This document shows, one piece after another, positions 9,227-17,950 of a stretch of 64,000 bases of DNA. The stretch spans positions 3,040,001 to 3,104,000 of the forward strand of contig NZ_CP090419.1 in NCBI RefSeq assembly GCF_032716425.1. The letters are read 5' to 3'. The notes beneath the pieces are model-generated. The model was not told the origin of the DNA and did not search any database. It saw only the letters and a list, made by a program, of their open reading frames with translations. How positions within the stretch are numbered: position 1 is the first letter of the stretch; each line of letters begins with the position of its first letter. The stretch comes from Pseudoalteromonas sp. N1230-9 (GTDB lineage Bacteria > Pseudomonadota > Gammaproteobacteria > Enterobacterales > Alteromonadaceae). Position numbers and translations under genes: made by a program.

Positions 9227-10036
9227 ATGCAAGGTACATTGCGTAAACTCAAGTCGACTCACAGTACACCTGTACAATATCAACTACCTGTTGGTGATGA
9301 ACTAGTACCTTTAAACGACTATATAGGAAAAACACTCACACTCACGTACACCGGTAATATCTTTTGTTGTAACTGTGGCAAGAAAACCAAAAAAAGTTAC
9401 TCACAAGGACACTGTTTTGTCTGTATGCGCAAACTAGCAAGCTGCGATATGTGTATTATGAAACCCGAAACTTGTCACTATGACCAAGGCACGTGTCGTG
9501 AGCCACAGTGGGGCGAAGAAAACTGCATGATCCCGCACTATGTGTATTTAGCAAATACTTCTGGCTTGAAAGTGGGTATTACCCGTCATACACAAATCCC
9601 GACCCGCTGGATTGACCAAGGGGCAACTCAAGCACTACCTATTTTTAAAGTACAGACTCGTTTGCAATCAGGTTTAGTTGAAGTAGCGTTAGCCAAGTTT
9701 ATTGCTGATAAAACCAATTGGCGTAATATGCTAAAAGGGCAATCTGACGTGCTCGACCTAAAGGCTGCTGCCACAGAGTTACTGCCACAAATAGAAGAAA
9801 AGTTAGATGAACTTGCCGAGTTATTTGGTGCAACAGCCATCGAAAAACTAGATGAGGACGTTGTGACTCTTGATTACCCTGTCGACGAATATCCAACCAA
9901 GATCAGCTCATTCAATTTTGATAAGGCTCCAGAGGTCTCAGGTGTTTTAAAAGGTATTAAGGGCCAATACTTAATTTTTGACACTGGCGTCATTAATATT
10001 CGAAAGTTTACTTCTTATGAAATCACCCTAAGCTAA
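9227..10036 (+). CDS. DUF2797 protein with Cys-rich N-terminus and GIY-YIG-like core
   Basis: The ATG at 9227 gives 269 aa beginning MQGTLRKLKS, the usual opening for this uncharacterised family; a TTG 42 bases upstream is less likely. A Cys-rich block (about residues 44-95, with CCNCGKK, CFVC and CDMC pairs) looks like a zinc ribbon. It is followed by HYVYLANTSGLKVGITR and then TRWIDQGATQ. This resembles the opening of a GIY-YIG nuclease fold, with a later Glu in GLVEVALAKF. That resemblance is inference; no function is established. It lies 45 bases after the EAL gene and converges with the next c-di-GMP gene, leaving one base between the stops. Confidence 0.7.
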   Translation: MQGTLRKLKSTHSTPVQYQLPVGDELVPLNDYIGKTLTLTYTGNIFCCNCGKKTKKSYSQGHCFVCMRKLASCDMCIMKPETCHYDQGTCREPQWGEENCMIPHYVYLANTSGLKVGITRHTQIPTRWIDQGATQALPIFKVQTRLQSGLVEVALAKFIADKTNWRNMLKGQSDVLDLKAAATELLPQIEEKLDELAELFGATAIEKLDEDVVTLDYPVDEYPTKISSFNFDKAPEVSGVLKGIKGQYLIFDTGVINIRKFTSYEITLS

Positions 10037-10037
10037 A

Positions 10038-12536
10038 CTATTTTTGAGTATTAAGATAAAAGTCATACCACTGCTGCTTCGTAATGGGGCGGCAGAAATA
10101 ATAGCCTTGAATCGTGTCGCAGTTAAGCGCTTGTAAGTAGTTTAACTGCTCCACTTTCTCAACACCTTCTGCAACAACGTGTATATTCAAGCTTTTAGCC
10201 AATGTCACAATCGCCGAAACAATCTCACTATTACCATATTCATCAGGGACTTTAGCAATAAAGCTGGCGTCAATTTTAAGTGTATCGATAGGCAGCTTGG
10301 TTAGATAACTCAATGCTGAATAGCCTGTCCCAAAGTCGTCAAGTGTAATATGTACGCCCAACTTTTTAAGTGCCAGCAACTCTTGTTTAGCTTCACTAAA
10401 ATGACTTATGAAGCAGCTCTCAGTGAGTTCGACTTCAAGTTTGCATGGGTCCACCTCATACTCTCTCAATAAGCGTTCAACATTAGAAGCCAATTGCCCT
10501 TGCCGTAAATGATTGGCTGAAATATTAATCGCTAAACGTCCTGCTTCAATATCATTTCGCTGCCATATCGCTAACTCTTTACAGGCTTGTTCTATAACCC
10601 ACATATCCAGCTTTACAATTAAGCCAAGTTCTTCTGCCAATGGAATGAATTTAGCTGGGGAGATAACACCTAAGCTTGGCTCCTGCCAACGCAGTAAGGC
10701 TTCCACGCCACATATTCGGCCACTTTCAAGGTGTTGCTTCGGCTGATAGTACAGTTCAAACTCATCGTTTTCTATGGCCGTTTGCAAACGGCTCATCATC
10801 GCAAGCCGCTCAAGAGAGCGCGCATTCATGGCCGGCTTAAATAATTGAAATGAGTTTCGCCCCACCTCTTTTGCCCGATACATTGCAATATCAGCATGTT
10901 TAAGCAAGGTAGCACTATCAATACCATCATCTGGAAACACTGCGGCTCCAATGGAAGCGGTTATCGCCACCACCTGCTCATTAATTAACAAAGGCATACT
11001 GACTTGTTGCAAGACCTGCTCTGCAAATCCAAGTAATGCTTCAATCCTCTCAACTTCGCATAAAAGTACAAACTCATCTCCACCTAAACGAGCTAGGGTA
11101 TCCCCCTCAGGTAGTACAGATGAAATGCGCTCTGCAATTTGCTGTAAAAGATTGTCACCTGCATCATGACCTAGGCTGTCATTCACCTCTTTAAAACGGT
11201 CTAAGTCAACAAACATAACGGCTAATAAATCTTGATTACGCTTTGCTGCACTTAACGCAATTGACAACCTATCGTGAAATAACCGCCTATTTGGCAAGCC
11301 TGTAAGTTCATCGTAATACGCCAATTGTGAGATTTTTTCTTCCGCTCGCTTACGCTCGGTTATATCACTAAAAATAGCCGCATAGAGTACTTCATCAACA
11401 TTAGGATCTTTAATTTGAATAATCGTCAGCCATTCAACAAACTCTTCACCGCTTTTTTTACGGTTGCAAATTTCTCCTTGCCAAACCCCTTCATACTCTA
11501 TGGCATGCCACATTTTTTGATAAAATGAACGGCTGTGTGAGGAGGAGCTTAAAATGCTTGGTCGCTTGCCAATCACTTCATGTTCTTCAAACCCTGTGAG
11601 TCGAGTAAATGCAGGGTTAACTTGAATAATCGTGCCATCTTTACGAGTTAGCATGATGCCATCCAATGATGCATCAATAATTTTATTCGCTAAAAATAAA
11701 TTTCGTTGCGACTTTTGTAAGGCAATATCGCGCTGCTCAATCGCTCGTTCAAGTTCACAGCAATACGCTGACTCTATTTCTGTGATTAAATCAGCAAACG
11801 AAATGACCCCACAAATATCAGTCTCTCTGACCGCTAAATGGCGAACATTATGTTCAGACATAAGACGATATGCATCAAACAAACTACTGTCGCTATCTAT
11901 CTCTATCAATGGATAACTTGCGTATTGCCAACAAGGGTTAAGCCATTCGGTTTGAATAATTAGCCCAACAATATCTCGCTGTGTGATAATGCCATGAATA
12001 TCCAAGGCTGGATTATAAACAAGCACACTTTCTAGGCGGCTCGTGCGCATAATTTCTACTACGCTTTCTATTGGCAAATTTGCATCAACAATGTCTAATT
12101 CAGTGCGATATTGTTCATGAATAGGACGAAATTGTAGGTAGTGATCAAGCCCTTGATTGTGCACAATATCCGACAAGCTCAACATACCAACAGGCTGTTT
12201 CTCGCTATTCATAACTAATAAGTGTCGAATACCATGCTGTTGAAAGCGCAGTGTCGCATCGCTCAGTAAACACTGACTAGGCACGGACACCACCGGTGCT
12301 GACATAACTTCATGAATAGGTACATTTTTAAATTCAGAGCTTGTAATATCAACATGTAGGCAGTCCGCTTCAGTCCATATACCAACAATGGATTGATCAT
12401 GTTTAACAAAAATAGCAGTCACACTATGAACATGCATCAACCGCACAGCATCAACCAAAGGGGTATGTGCAGGGCACGATACCAGCTTTTGCGAAATAAC
12501 ATCCCCGACCTTTTGATGCCGTCTTGGTTGATTCAT
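10038..12536 (-). CDS. Four-CBS, PAS, GGDEF, EAL cytoplasmic c-di-GMP protein
   Basis: The 832-aa product has no signal peptide or membrane segment, so it should be cytoplasmic. Two tandem CBS pairs (about 8-125 and 138-260), which in other proteins bind adenine nucleotides, precede a short coiled region and a PAS domain (about 285-395, with GTIIQVNPAFTRLTGF). The GGDEF domain (about 400-560) has an intact LARLGGDEFVLL. The inhibitory RxxD site is missing: the four residues at its position read PEGD. The EAL domain (about 575-825) has VEALLRW, LEVELTES and TLDDFGTGYSAL. Both catalytic sites therefore look intact, and CBS plus PAS input suggests control by cell energy state and a small ligand or redox signal. 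It is divergent from a small gene at 12615. Confidence 0.92.
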   Translation of the reverse strand: MNQPRRHQKVGDVISQKLVSCPAHTPLVDAVRLMHVHSVTAIFVKHDQSIVGIWTEADCLHVDITSSEFKNVPIHEVMSAPVVSVPSQCLLSDATLRFQQHGIRHLLVMNSEKQPVGMLSLSDIVHNQGLDHYLQFRPIHEQYRTELDIVDANLPIESVVEIMRTSRLESVLVYNPALDIHGIITQRDIVGLIIQTEWLNPCWQYASYPLIEIDSDSSLFDAYRLMSEHNVRHLAVRETDICGVISFADLITEIESAYCCELERAIEQRDIALQKSQRNLFLANKIIDASLDGIMLTRKDGTIIQVNPAFTRLTGFEEHEVIGKRPSILSSSSHSRSFYQKMWHAIEYEGVWQGEICNRKKSGEEFVEWLTIIQIKDPNVDEVLYAAIFSDITERKRAEEKISQLAYYDELTGLPNRRLFHDRLSIALSAAKRNQDLLAVMFVDLDRFKEVNDSLGHDAGDNLLQQIAERISSVLPEGDTLARLGGDEFVLLCEVERIEALLGFAEQVLQQVSMPLLINEQVVAITASIGAAVFPDDGIDSATLLKHADIAMYRAKEVGRNSFQLFKPAMNARSLERLAMMSRLQTAIENDEFELYYQPKQHLESGRICGVEALLRWQEPSLGVISPAKFIPLAEELGLIVKLDMWVIEQACKELAIWQRNDIEAGRLAINISANHLRQGQLASNVERLLREYEVDPCKLEVELTESCFISHFSEAKQELLALKKLGVHITLDDFGTGYSALSYLTKLPIDTLKIDASFIAKVPDEYGNSEIVSAIVTLAKSLNIHVVAEGVEKVEQLNYLQALNCDTIQGYYFCRPITKQQWYDFYLNTQK

Positions 12537-12614
12537 AAGTAGACTTACCTAGTTCTTACAGGAATTAGCAATTATAATCATTTCAATCTTTCGGGCTTTG
12601 ATACAGGACAATAA

Positions 12615-12908
12615 ATGCAATTTTCATTTCCTTTAATCATTTTTAGTAAGCAGGAAATAGCGCACCTTGAAGGTGAGAGCGACTTAAATGATTTTCTGTA
12701 TGGTTTAACTAAGGAGCAAAGAAACGGGCTTTTATTATTGAATAAAGCTGGAAGGTACTTTGATTTATATAACAACGACGTGACACCAATCACAAGCACA
12801 GAACTGGCAAAACGAGTGACGCAACAACTTGCGCAAGAGGGTATCTGCTGCTTGAGTAAAGTAACTCAATTAACACCAGAACAAGCTTTTGTGATGCTAG
12901 ATAATTAA
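12615..12908 (+). CDS. Small unknown protein, possibly DUF4144-like
   Basis: A 97-aa product beginning MQFSFPLIIFSKQEIAHLEG. It has no signal peptide, cysteine cluster or recognisable motif. The opening pattern (hydrophobic strand, acidic turn, strand) loosely resembles DUF4144 proteins of Vibrio and Shewanella, but I am not certain. It lies divergent from the CBS-GGDEF-EAL gene and its stop overlaps the end of the convergent deacetylase gene by four bases, which fits a real compact gene. Confidence 0.6.
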   Translation: MQFSFPLIIFSKQEIAHLEGESDLNDFLYGLTKEQRNGLLLLNKAGRYFDLYNNDVTPITSTELAKRVTQQLAQEGICCLSKVTQLTPEQAFVMLDN

Positions 12909-13825
12909 GCTGTATCCACCAGCGCTTTAATATGAGCCACAGCACTGCGCCCTAGTGCTGACAAGGCATACCCACCTTCTAAAAATGACACAATTCCTTT
13001 GCAGCCTTGTTGCTGGCATAGCTCTGCTAATTGAGATGTAAGCCAAGCGTAGTCATCTTCAACAAATTTCAAACTTGCCATGTCATCTTCTAAATGTGCA
13101 TCAAACCCCGCACTAATAAACAATAACTCGGGGTTAAATTCAGTTAGTTTAGGTAACCACTGCTCATAATAAACCGCTTTTAAATCAGTCCCATCGCTGG
13201 CGATAGGCAGCGGTGAATTAACCAAAGTCGCATTATTTTCAACTGCTGTATTAGGATAGAATGGATGCTGAAACAAAGAGCAAAACAGTACATTGTCATC
13301 GTCTAAAAAGATGTCTTGTGTGCCGTTTCCGTGGTGAACATCAAAATCAACAATGGCAATGCGTTTCACCCCTTTGCTTTTGGCATACTGCACAGCAATT
13401 GCTAAATTATTAAACACACAAAAACCAGCAGAGGTTGTCCTGTTTGCATGATGACCTGGCGGCCTGACTGAACAAAAAGCGGCATCTAGCTTATCAGCAA
13501 GAATTTCATCAACAGCTAATAACCCAGCGCCAACGGCACGTTCAATTGCTTTCATTGAGTCGGGACACAGCCATGTATCACCATCAAGTTCTGCAAGGCC
13601 TGACTCTGGAATGGTTTGCTCTACGTGACGCACCAAAGACTCATCGTGGGCACGTAAAAAATCTTCACGTGTGGCTTTTGGAGCTTGTAAATGAGTGACT
13701 GCAATATCAACACCGCTTGCCAGTAAGCGGTCAGTGATCATATCTAAACGCGCAGGACATTCAGGGTGATCTTCAATCATTTTATGTTTTCGACAAAATG
13801 GATGAGAGATAACGGCCGTTCTCAT
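12905..13825 (-). CDS. Histone-deacetylase-family (arginase-fold) amidohydrolase
   Basis: A zinc-dependent deacetylase-like enzyme of 306 aa. The start at 13825 was chosen because AAGGAGCG precedes it at a good distance; an upstream ATG would add ten residues. The family motifs are HPECPARLDMI near residue 17, RPPGHHANRTTSAGFC near 121 and the metal site VDFDVHHGNGTQDIF near 160. SAGFDAHLEDD lies near 239 and EGGYALSALGRS near 284. The active-site His pair and the Asp-His-Asp zinc ligands are all present. In bacteria these enzymes remove acetyl groups from polyamines, acetoin-pathway compounds or proteins; the substrate here is unknown. Confidence 0.92.
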   Translation of the reverse strand: MRTAVISHPFCRKHKMIEDHPECPARLDMITDRLLASGVDIAVTHLQAPKATREDFLRAHDESLVRHVEQTIPESGLAELDGDTWLCPDSMKAIERAVGAGLLAVDEILADKLDAAFCSVRPPGHHANRTTSAGFCVFNNLAIAVQYAKSKGVKRIAIVDFDVHHGNGTQDIFLDDDNVLFCSLFQHPFYPNTAVENNATLVNSPLPIASDGTDLKAVYYEQWLPKLTEFNPELLFISAGFDAHLEDDMASLKFVEDDYAWLTSQLAELCQQQGCKGIVSFLEGGYALSALGRSAVAHIKALVDTA

Positions 13826-13862
13826 TGCGCGCTCCTTGAAGTAAATGTCAGCCAATTATAAC

Positions 13863-13884
13863 AAAGCCGCTTTTGAGCGGCTTT
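13863..13884 (-). terminator. Terminator of the creA-to-hydrolase gene run
   Basis: A 9-bp stem AAAGCCGCT / AGCGGCTTT with a 4-base loop lies just after the serine hydrolase stop. The downstream T-tract on the minus strand is weak (GTTATAATT). Confidence 0.7.
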
Positions 13885-13895
13885 GCGACTTTGGT

Positions 13896-15443
13896 TTACT
13901 TTTTAGCTTGTAAATCTAGGTTTCTAAAATCAAAGCTAAAATCTGTCACGGCAGTTGAAACTGCTCGCATCTTGGCGCTTTCAACGCGGTTTTCGGGACT
14001 CATTTGAAACTCAATAAATGCATCGGCTTCAAGTAGCTTTTCATCCCACTTCACAATAAACGTATTACCCGTGTAATGCTCAAGCTGGCCTTTCAAACGT
14101 TTAGTATGCGTAAAGTCGATACGTAACTGCCCATTAAGCTCTTCGATTACCACATCACCATACCAGTTATCATGCAGTGTGCCTGTGTAATTTATATTTG
14201 GTAGCTTTGGTTGGTAATCTGCCGGTGTTTCTGGTTTAGCATTTGCGTTGGCTTTTTCTTTACCTTCAAAGTGCTTTTTAGCTAACTCTTCTACCCAATC
14301 TTTATCTTCCAAATCCAACGCATCTTCAAGCACTTCATAGGTAACTGCGGATAACGCACTAAATGCTTGCTGGTTAGTTAAAATAACGATACCAAGATTT
14401 TTTTCTGGTAGTAAAGTCACCTGAGAGACCATACCTAAAATCCCACCACCATGGCCTAATTTTTTAATGCCATGAAAATCTTCAATACTCCAGCCTAAGC
14501 CATAGCCTCTAAATTGTTGATGGTACGCCTCGTAAGCACTTTTCGATGCTAAAGAGGTAATATGCGGGTGCCACATTTGCTGTTGCTGCTGCTCAGTAAA
14601 TAACTGTTCGCCATTTGGCATTTTTCCATGCGCAAGTTGCGTGCGTAGCCACTGGCTCATATCATTAACACTTGAAGCGATAGCACCGGCACCACGAAAG
14701 TCTTCTAAATAATTAACAAAAAACGGGTGTAACTGACCATCCATAGGAATATGCCCTGTGGCCCAGTTTTTATTACTTTCTGGAATGCGTGAAAAACCAG
14801 CTCGAGAGTTTTTCATATCAAGTGGCTCTAGAATATTTTTCTCGATATAATCATTCCAGCTCATCCCTGACACACGTGCTACAACCTCACCAGCGGTCAC
14901 AAACATTAAGTTGTTATACGCATATTTACTACGAAAACTACTGGCTGGTTTTAAGTACTTAAGACCAGCAATGATTTCATCAACCGATTTATCGGTGTCA
15001 GGCCAAATCATTAAGTCGCCCTGCCCTAAACCCAGGCCACTACGGTGACTCAATAAATCACGAATCGTCATTTCACGTGTTACATAAGGGTCATACAGGC
15101 GAAACTCAGGCAGATGATCAATTACTTTATCATCCCAGCTTAACTTTCCCTCATCTATAAGCTTCGCTAAAGCGGCTGCTGTAAATGCTTTCGTATTTGA
15201 GGCGATACCAAATAAAGTGTCTTTATTAACCTTTTTACCCGTATCAAGGTTGGTCACACCAAACCCTTTTGCCAAAACGACTTTGTCATTTTCAACAATG
15301 GCAACAGCCATCCCAGGCACATCAAAACGTGCCATTGATGTTTCAATTACTTGCTCAATTTTTTCACTGTCGATATCAGCGTAACTAAAGAATGAACAGC
15401 TTGATAATAAGGCCGCAGCAACGGCTAGTTTACACAGTTTCAT
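13896..15443 (-). CDS. Serine hydrolase of the class C beta-lactamase fold with C-terminal DUF3471
   Basis: A 515-aa exported enzyme. The N-terminus (MKLCKLAVAAALLSSCSFF) is a signal peptide; LSSC could also serve as a lipobox, so a lipoprotein is possible. The SxxK motif is S82-N-T-K85 in FGIASNTKAFTA, a YxN motif lies in KYAYNNLMF near residue 176, and GHGGGILGM near 346 stands in for the KTG box. The C-terminal region (about 415-510) matches the DUF3471 domain found in esterase- and peptidase-type members. A peptidase or esterase role is more likely than antibiotic resistance. Its start overlaps the previous stop as ATGA, so it is translationally coupled to the cyclotransferase gene. Confidence 0.9.
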   Translation of the reverse strand: MKLCKLAVAAALLSSCSFFSYADIDSEKIEQVIETSMARFDVPGMAVAIVENDKVVLAKGFGVTNLDTGKKVNKDTLFGIASNTKAFTAAALAKLIDEGKLSWDDKVIDHLPEFRLYDPYVTREMTIRDLLSHRSGLGLGQGDLMIWPDTDKSVDEIIAGLKYLKPASSFRSKYAYNNLMFVTAGEVVARVSGMSWNDYIEKNILEPLDMKNSRAGFSRIPESNKNWATGHIPMDGQLHPFFVNYLEDFRGAGAIASSVNDMSQWLRTQLAHGKMPNGEQLFTEQQQQQMWHPHITSLASKSAYEAYHQQFRGYGLGWSIEDFHGIKKLGHGGGILGMVSQVTLLPEKNLGIVILTNQQAFSALSAVTYEVLEDALDLEDKDWVEELAKKHFEGKEKANANAKPETPADYQPKLPNINYTGTLHDNWYGDVVIEELNGQLRIDFTHTKRLKGQLEHYTGNTFIVKWDEKLLEADAFIEFQMSPENRVESAKMRAVSTAVTDFSFDFRNLDLQAKK

Positions 15444-15955
15444 AATGTCCCTTGGTCGTTTTTATTGTTGTGAATAGCGAACTCTCTCGCTGCTCGGGTT
15501 TTATCTGGATCATCGCAACTTTCGCGCGCGAGTATTGAGTCACTGTAATCATTTGGCACGCCAGCTTCAAGCGCGCCGCGATGAACATGCTGTAGATACC
15601 AGTCGAATGGCAAAAGAGTAGCGTCTAATGTATTGGCAATATAACAATGTGCTGTTAATTGCTCTCCATCTAACAATTCAACACACACATCAACGCAATC
15701 ATAACGAGGGCCTTCAATCGTATCTAGCATCGCTTTTTCATCTTCATTAAGCTCATAGACGACCCCATAAACGAGTGCGTCTAACTGAGAGGTTTGGCGA
15801 ACACTGCATTTCGCTGAGCCATCGGTACTGACCATATCAAATGTCAGCTCGTAACCTCTGAGTAAGGCTGTGCCTATACGTTTTGCTTGAGGTAATCGTG
15901 CCAACAACCGATTTGATGACATGTTTGAACCAAACGAAAAATTATAGATAGTCAT
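15440..15955 (-). CDS. Gamma-glutamylcyclotransferase-like (AIG2/GGCT fold) protein
   Basis: A cytoplasmic protein of 171 aa. Members of this fold release 5-oxoproline from gamma-glutamyl compounds. The substrate loop appears as NFSFGSNMSSNRL at residues 4-16, and the region with the expected catalytic Glu reads MLDTIEGPRYDCV near residue 81. It lies in a tight minus-strand run, eight bases after the LysE-type exporter and overlapping the hydrolase start by four bases. The natural substrate cannot be told from sequence. Confidence 0.85.
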   Translation of the reverse strand: MTIYNFSFGSNMSSNRLLARLPQAKRIGTALLRGYELTFDMVSTDGSAKCSVRQTSQLDALVYGVVYELNEDEKAMLDTIEGPRYDCVDVCVELLDGEQLTAHCYIANTLDATLLPFDWYLQHVHRGALEAGVPNDYSDSILARESCDDPDKTRAAREFAIHNNKNDQGTL

Positions 15956-15963
15956 AATTCACC

Positions 15964-16584
15964 TTACACAACAACACGAATGGCCAGCGCAATTAAGATC
16001 ACGCCGATACCTCGATCAAACCAGAAACCACTTTTTAAGAAAAATTCTCGCACAGCGGCTTTTGATAACACCAGTGATAAACATGAAAACCACACCCAAG
16101 TTGCCAAAGCCATATACATACCATAGCTTGCTTGCACTAATACTGGGGTCTCAGGGCTGATAACTAATGTAAAGAGCGACATAAAAAACAGTGTTGCTTT
16201 TGGGTTCAGTGCATTGGTAAAAAAGCCACGTCTAAAAGCTTTATACACAGACTCAGGCTCAGCCTGAGCAAGCGTTTGCTGTGTATTATCAGCCGGTTTT
16301 GCACTACGTAAAGCTTGTACGCCTAAATAAGCTAGATAAGCACCCGCCACATATTTTAATGCCATAAATAAGCTCGGCGATTGCGATAAAATGAGGGCAA
16401 CACCTAATACACAATAGGCAACATGAAGTAAAATGGCAGCCCCCACCCCCGCACTTGTCCATAGTGCATTTTGACGACCATGCTGAATACTTTGCTTAAG
16501 CACAACAGCAAAGTCAGGGCCTGGACTTGCAACAGCAAAAAAATGCGCAACTGCAATTAATAAAAATTCATCTAAATACGGCAC
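15964..16584 (-). CDS. LysE/RhtB-family amino-acid exporter
   Basis: An inner-membrane exporter of 206 aa with about six hydrophobic segments. The N-terminus carries the family signature FFAVASPGPDFAVVLKQSIQHGRQNAL, followed by GAYLAYLGVQALRS and the NALNPKATLFFMSLF motif near residue 125. Relatives export homoserine lactone, threonine, lysine or arginine; the substrate is not predictable here. It is the third gene of a five-gene minus-strand run. Confidence 0.92.
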   Translation of the reverse strand: MPYLDEFLLIAVAHFFAVASPGPDFAVVLKQSIQHGRQNALWTSAGVGAAILLHVAYCVLGVALILSQSPSLFMALKYVAGAYLAYLGVQALRSAKPADNTQQTLAQAEPESVYKAFRRGFFTNALNPKATLFFMSLFTLVISPETPVLVQASYGMYMALATWVWFSCLSLVLSKAAVREFFLKSGFWFDRGIGVILIALAIRVVV

Positions 16585-16591
16585 TGATTAT

Positions 16592-17374
16592 TTACCCTAC
16601 TTTTTGTTCATCCAACGCCAGTAATAGCGGATTAGCACTACTATTAACTAATAACTTTATTTGCTTTTGCGCTTTCTTATACTGACCTCGCAAATGAGGC
16701 TTCAGGTATTTTTTAGACTGATTATCGCCTTTAAAATGCGATACCAAAGCATGCATAAATAAGGTTTGCGGTTCAGTCAATGCAGCTTGGCGATTGGCAT
16801 AGGGGTTATAACCACATCCACAGCCCCCTTTAAACTGATACACAGTATTGCTCATCATCACACCAAACCCTAAAAAACAAGCAAGCGCGTCGCTGGCCTG
16901 TGGTAAAAACTCTTTACCGCCAGGAGGTAAAACACCAACATGATGAATTAATACTGTCGCCAGTGTTCCAGCAAAGCTCGCAACTAAGTCTTGTGGCTGA
17001 TTTATTTGGTTTGGATTAAACGACACATTAATTAAGTGATTCGCAGGCACAATTAACTGAGCATGCTCTCCTCTTAGAGAAGCCTGAAATTCAAAATGCG
17101 GAAATACCTGCGGGACCAGCTGTGATGGTGATACTAAATTTACAGGCCACGCCTTCATCCCCGCATAGCCAACGACGCGAGAAAATACCGTTTTAGCCAT
17201 ATCTTCAACACTTGTGACACTGTCTGGGAAAAACTGGCCATTGGGTAGTACAATCTGCGTCTTGTGTAAAAAGTAGTCGCTATCAAAATGCTCAACAGCC
17301 CATATAAATGTGTCTATCAGCCACTGTTGCTCCTGCTCGTCAAGTAAGGGAGCTGATTTAAATAGGGTTAACAT
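16592..17374 (-). CDS. Unknown protein with CGCGYNPYANRQ motif
   Basis: A 260-aa product; the start at 17374 follows AAGGACA and lies two bases after the creA stop. I do not recognise the family with confidence. It has no signal peptide. A Gly/Cys cluster (GGCGCGYNPYANRQAAL near residue 190) and a Pro-rich stretch before it (GVLPPGGKEFLP) stand out. The sequence opens with a hydrophilic helix LLDEQEQQWLIDTF that weakly resembles the start of MtfA-type peptidases, but no HExxH motif is present. Its place between creA and a LysE exporter gives no clear clue. Confidence 0.75.
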   Translation of the reverse strand: MLTLFKSAPLLDEQEQQWLIDTFIWAVEHFDSDYFLHKTQIVLPNGQFFPDSVTSVEDMAKTVFSRVVGYAGMKAWPVNLVSPSQLVPQVFPHFEFQASLRGEHAQLIVPANHLINVSFNPNQINQPQDLVASFAGTLATVLIHHVGVLPPGGKEFLPQASDALACFLGFGVMMSNTVYQFKGGCGCGYNPYANRQAALTEPQTLFMHALVSHFKGDNQSKKYLKPHLRGQYKKAQKQIKLLVNSSANPLLLALDEQKVG

Positions 17375-17376
17375 GT

Positions 17377-17847
17377 TTACTCTTGTCCTTGCGCCCACTG
17401 CCATGCATCCGTGTTATAAAGCGGAACGGTTGATAAAGCATGGTGATGACTGCCTGATGATTCTTTTGTCGAATATGATAAATACAGAAGAGTACGGGTT
17501 GGTGCATCGTAAATACGACGCACCTTCAATGACTTAAATAAAATACTCTTTGATGATTTAAATACCACATCGCCAGATTTACTGCGGTCTATTTTTTGTA
17601 ACTGTTCAGCAGTAATGGGGCCAGTTTGACGACAAGCAATTGACATATCTGAAGGATCTGCAAAATCAAGATTTGCTTCAATATGGCTGATATGACAGGT
17701 AACACCACTAATGATTGGATCTTGTTGCGATACCACTTTGATATCTTTAGTCGTAAATAATCCTAAACTTACAGAAGCCGCGTCATCGGAACAACCATTC
17801 AACAAGATGACTGAGGCTGCCAGTGCAGCAAGTTTTAGTGTCTTCAT
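17377..17847 (-). CDS. creA: CreA-family lipoprotein
   Basis: A protein of 156 aa from the ATG at 17847, which has AAGGA upstream. The N-terminus ends in the lipobox LLNGC with the lipidated Cys at residue 19, so it should be membrane-anchored outside the cytoplasm. The CreA pattern is clear: PIISGVTCHISHIEA, ADPSDMSIACRQTGPI and FKSLKVRRIYD. The function of CreA is not established. It heads a five-gene minus-strand run. Confidence 0.88.
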   Translation of the reverse strand: MKTLKLAALAASVILLNGCSDDAASVSLGLFTTKDIKVVSQQDPIISGVTCHISHIEANLDFADPSDMSIACRQTGPITAEQLQKIDRSKSGDVVFKSSKSILFKSLKVRRIYDAPTRTLLYLSYSTKESSGSHHHALSTVPLYNTDAWQWAQGQE

Positions 17848-17950
17848 CTTCGTTATCCTTATTAAAAAGCGATAGTTGTCCATTTACAACTATTTGCTTG
17901 CTATGTTTCAATACTATCTCAAAATATCTTCAACAACGAGCACCTAAACA

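Noticed and set aside
13896..15443. Antibiotic-resistance class C beta-lactamase
   Set aside because: The SxxK motif is shared by many esterases and peptidases. The KTG box is replaced by HGGG and a DUF3471 domain is attached, which argues against AmpC.
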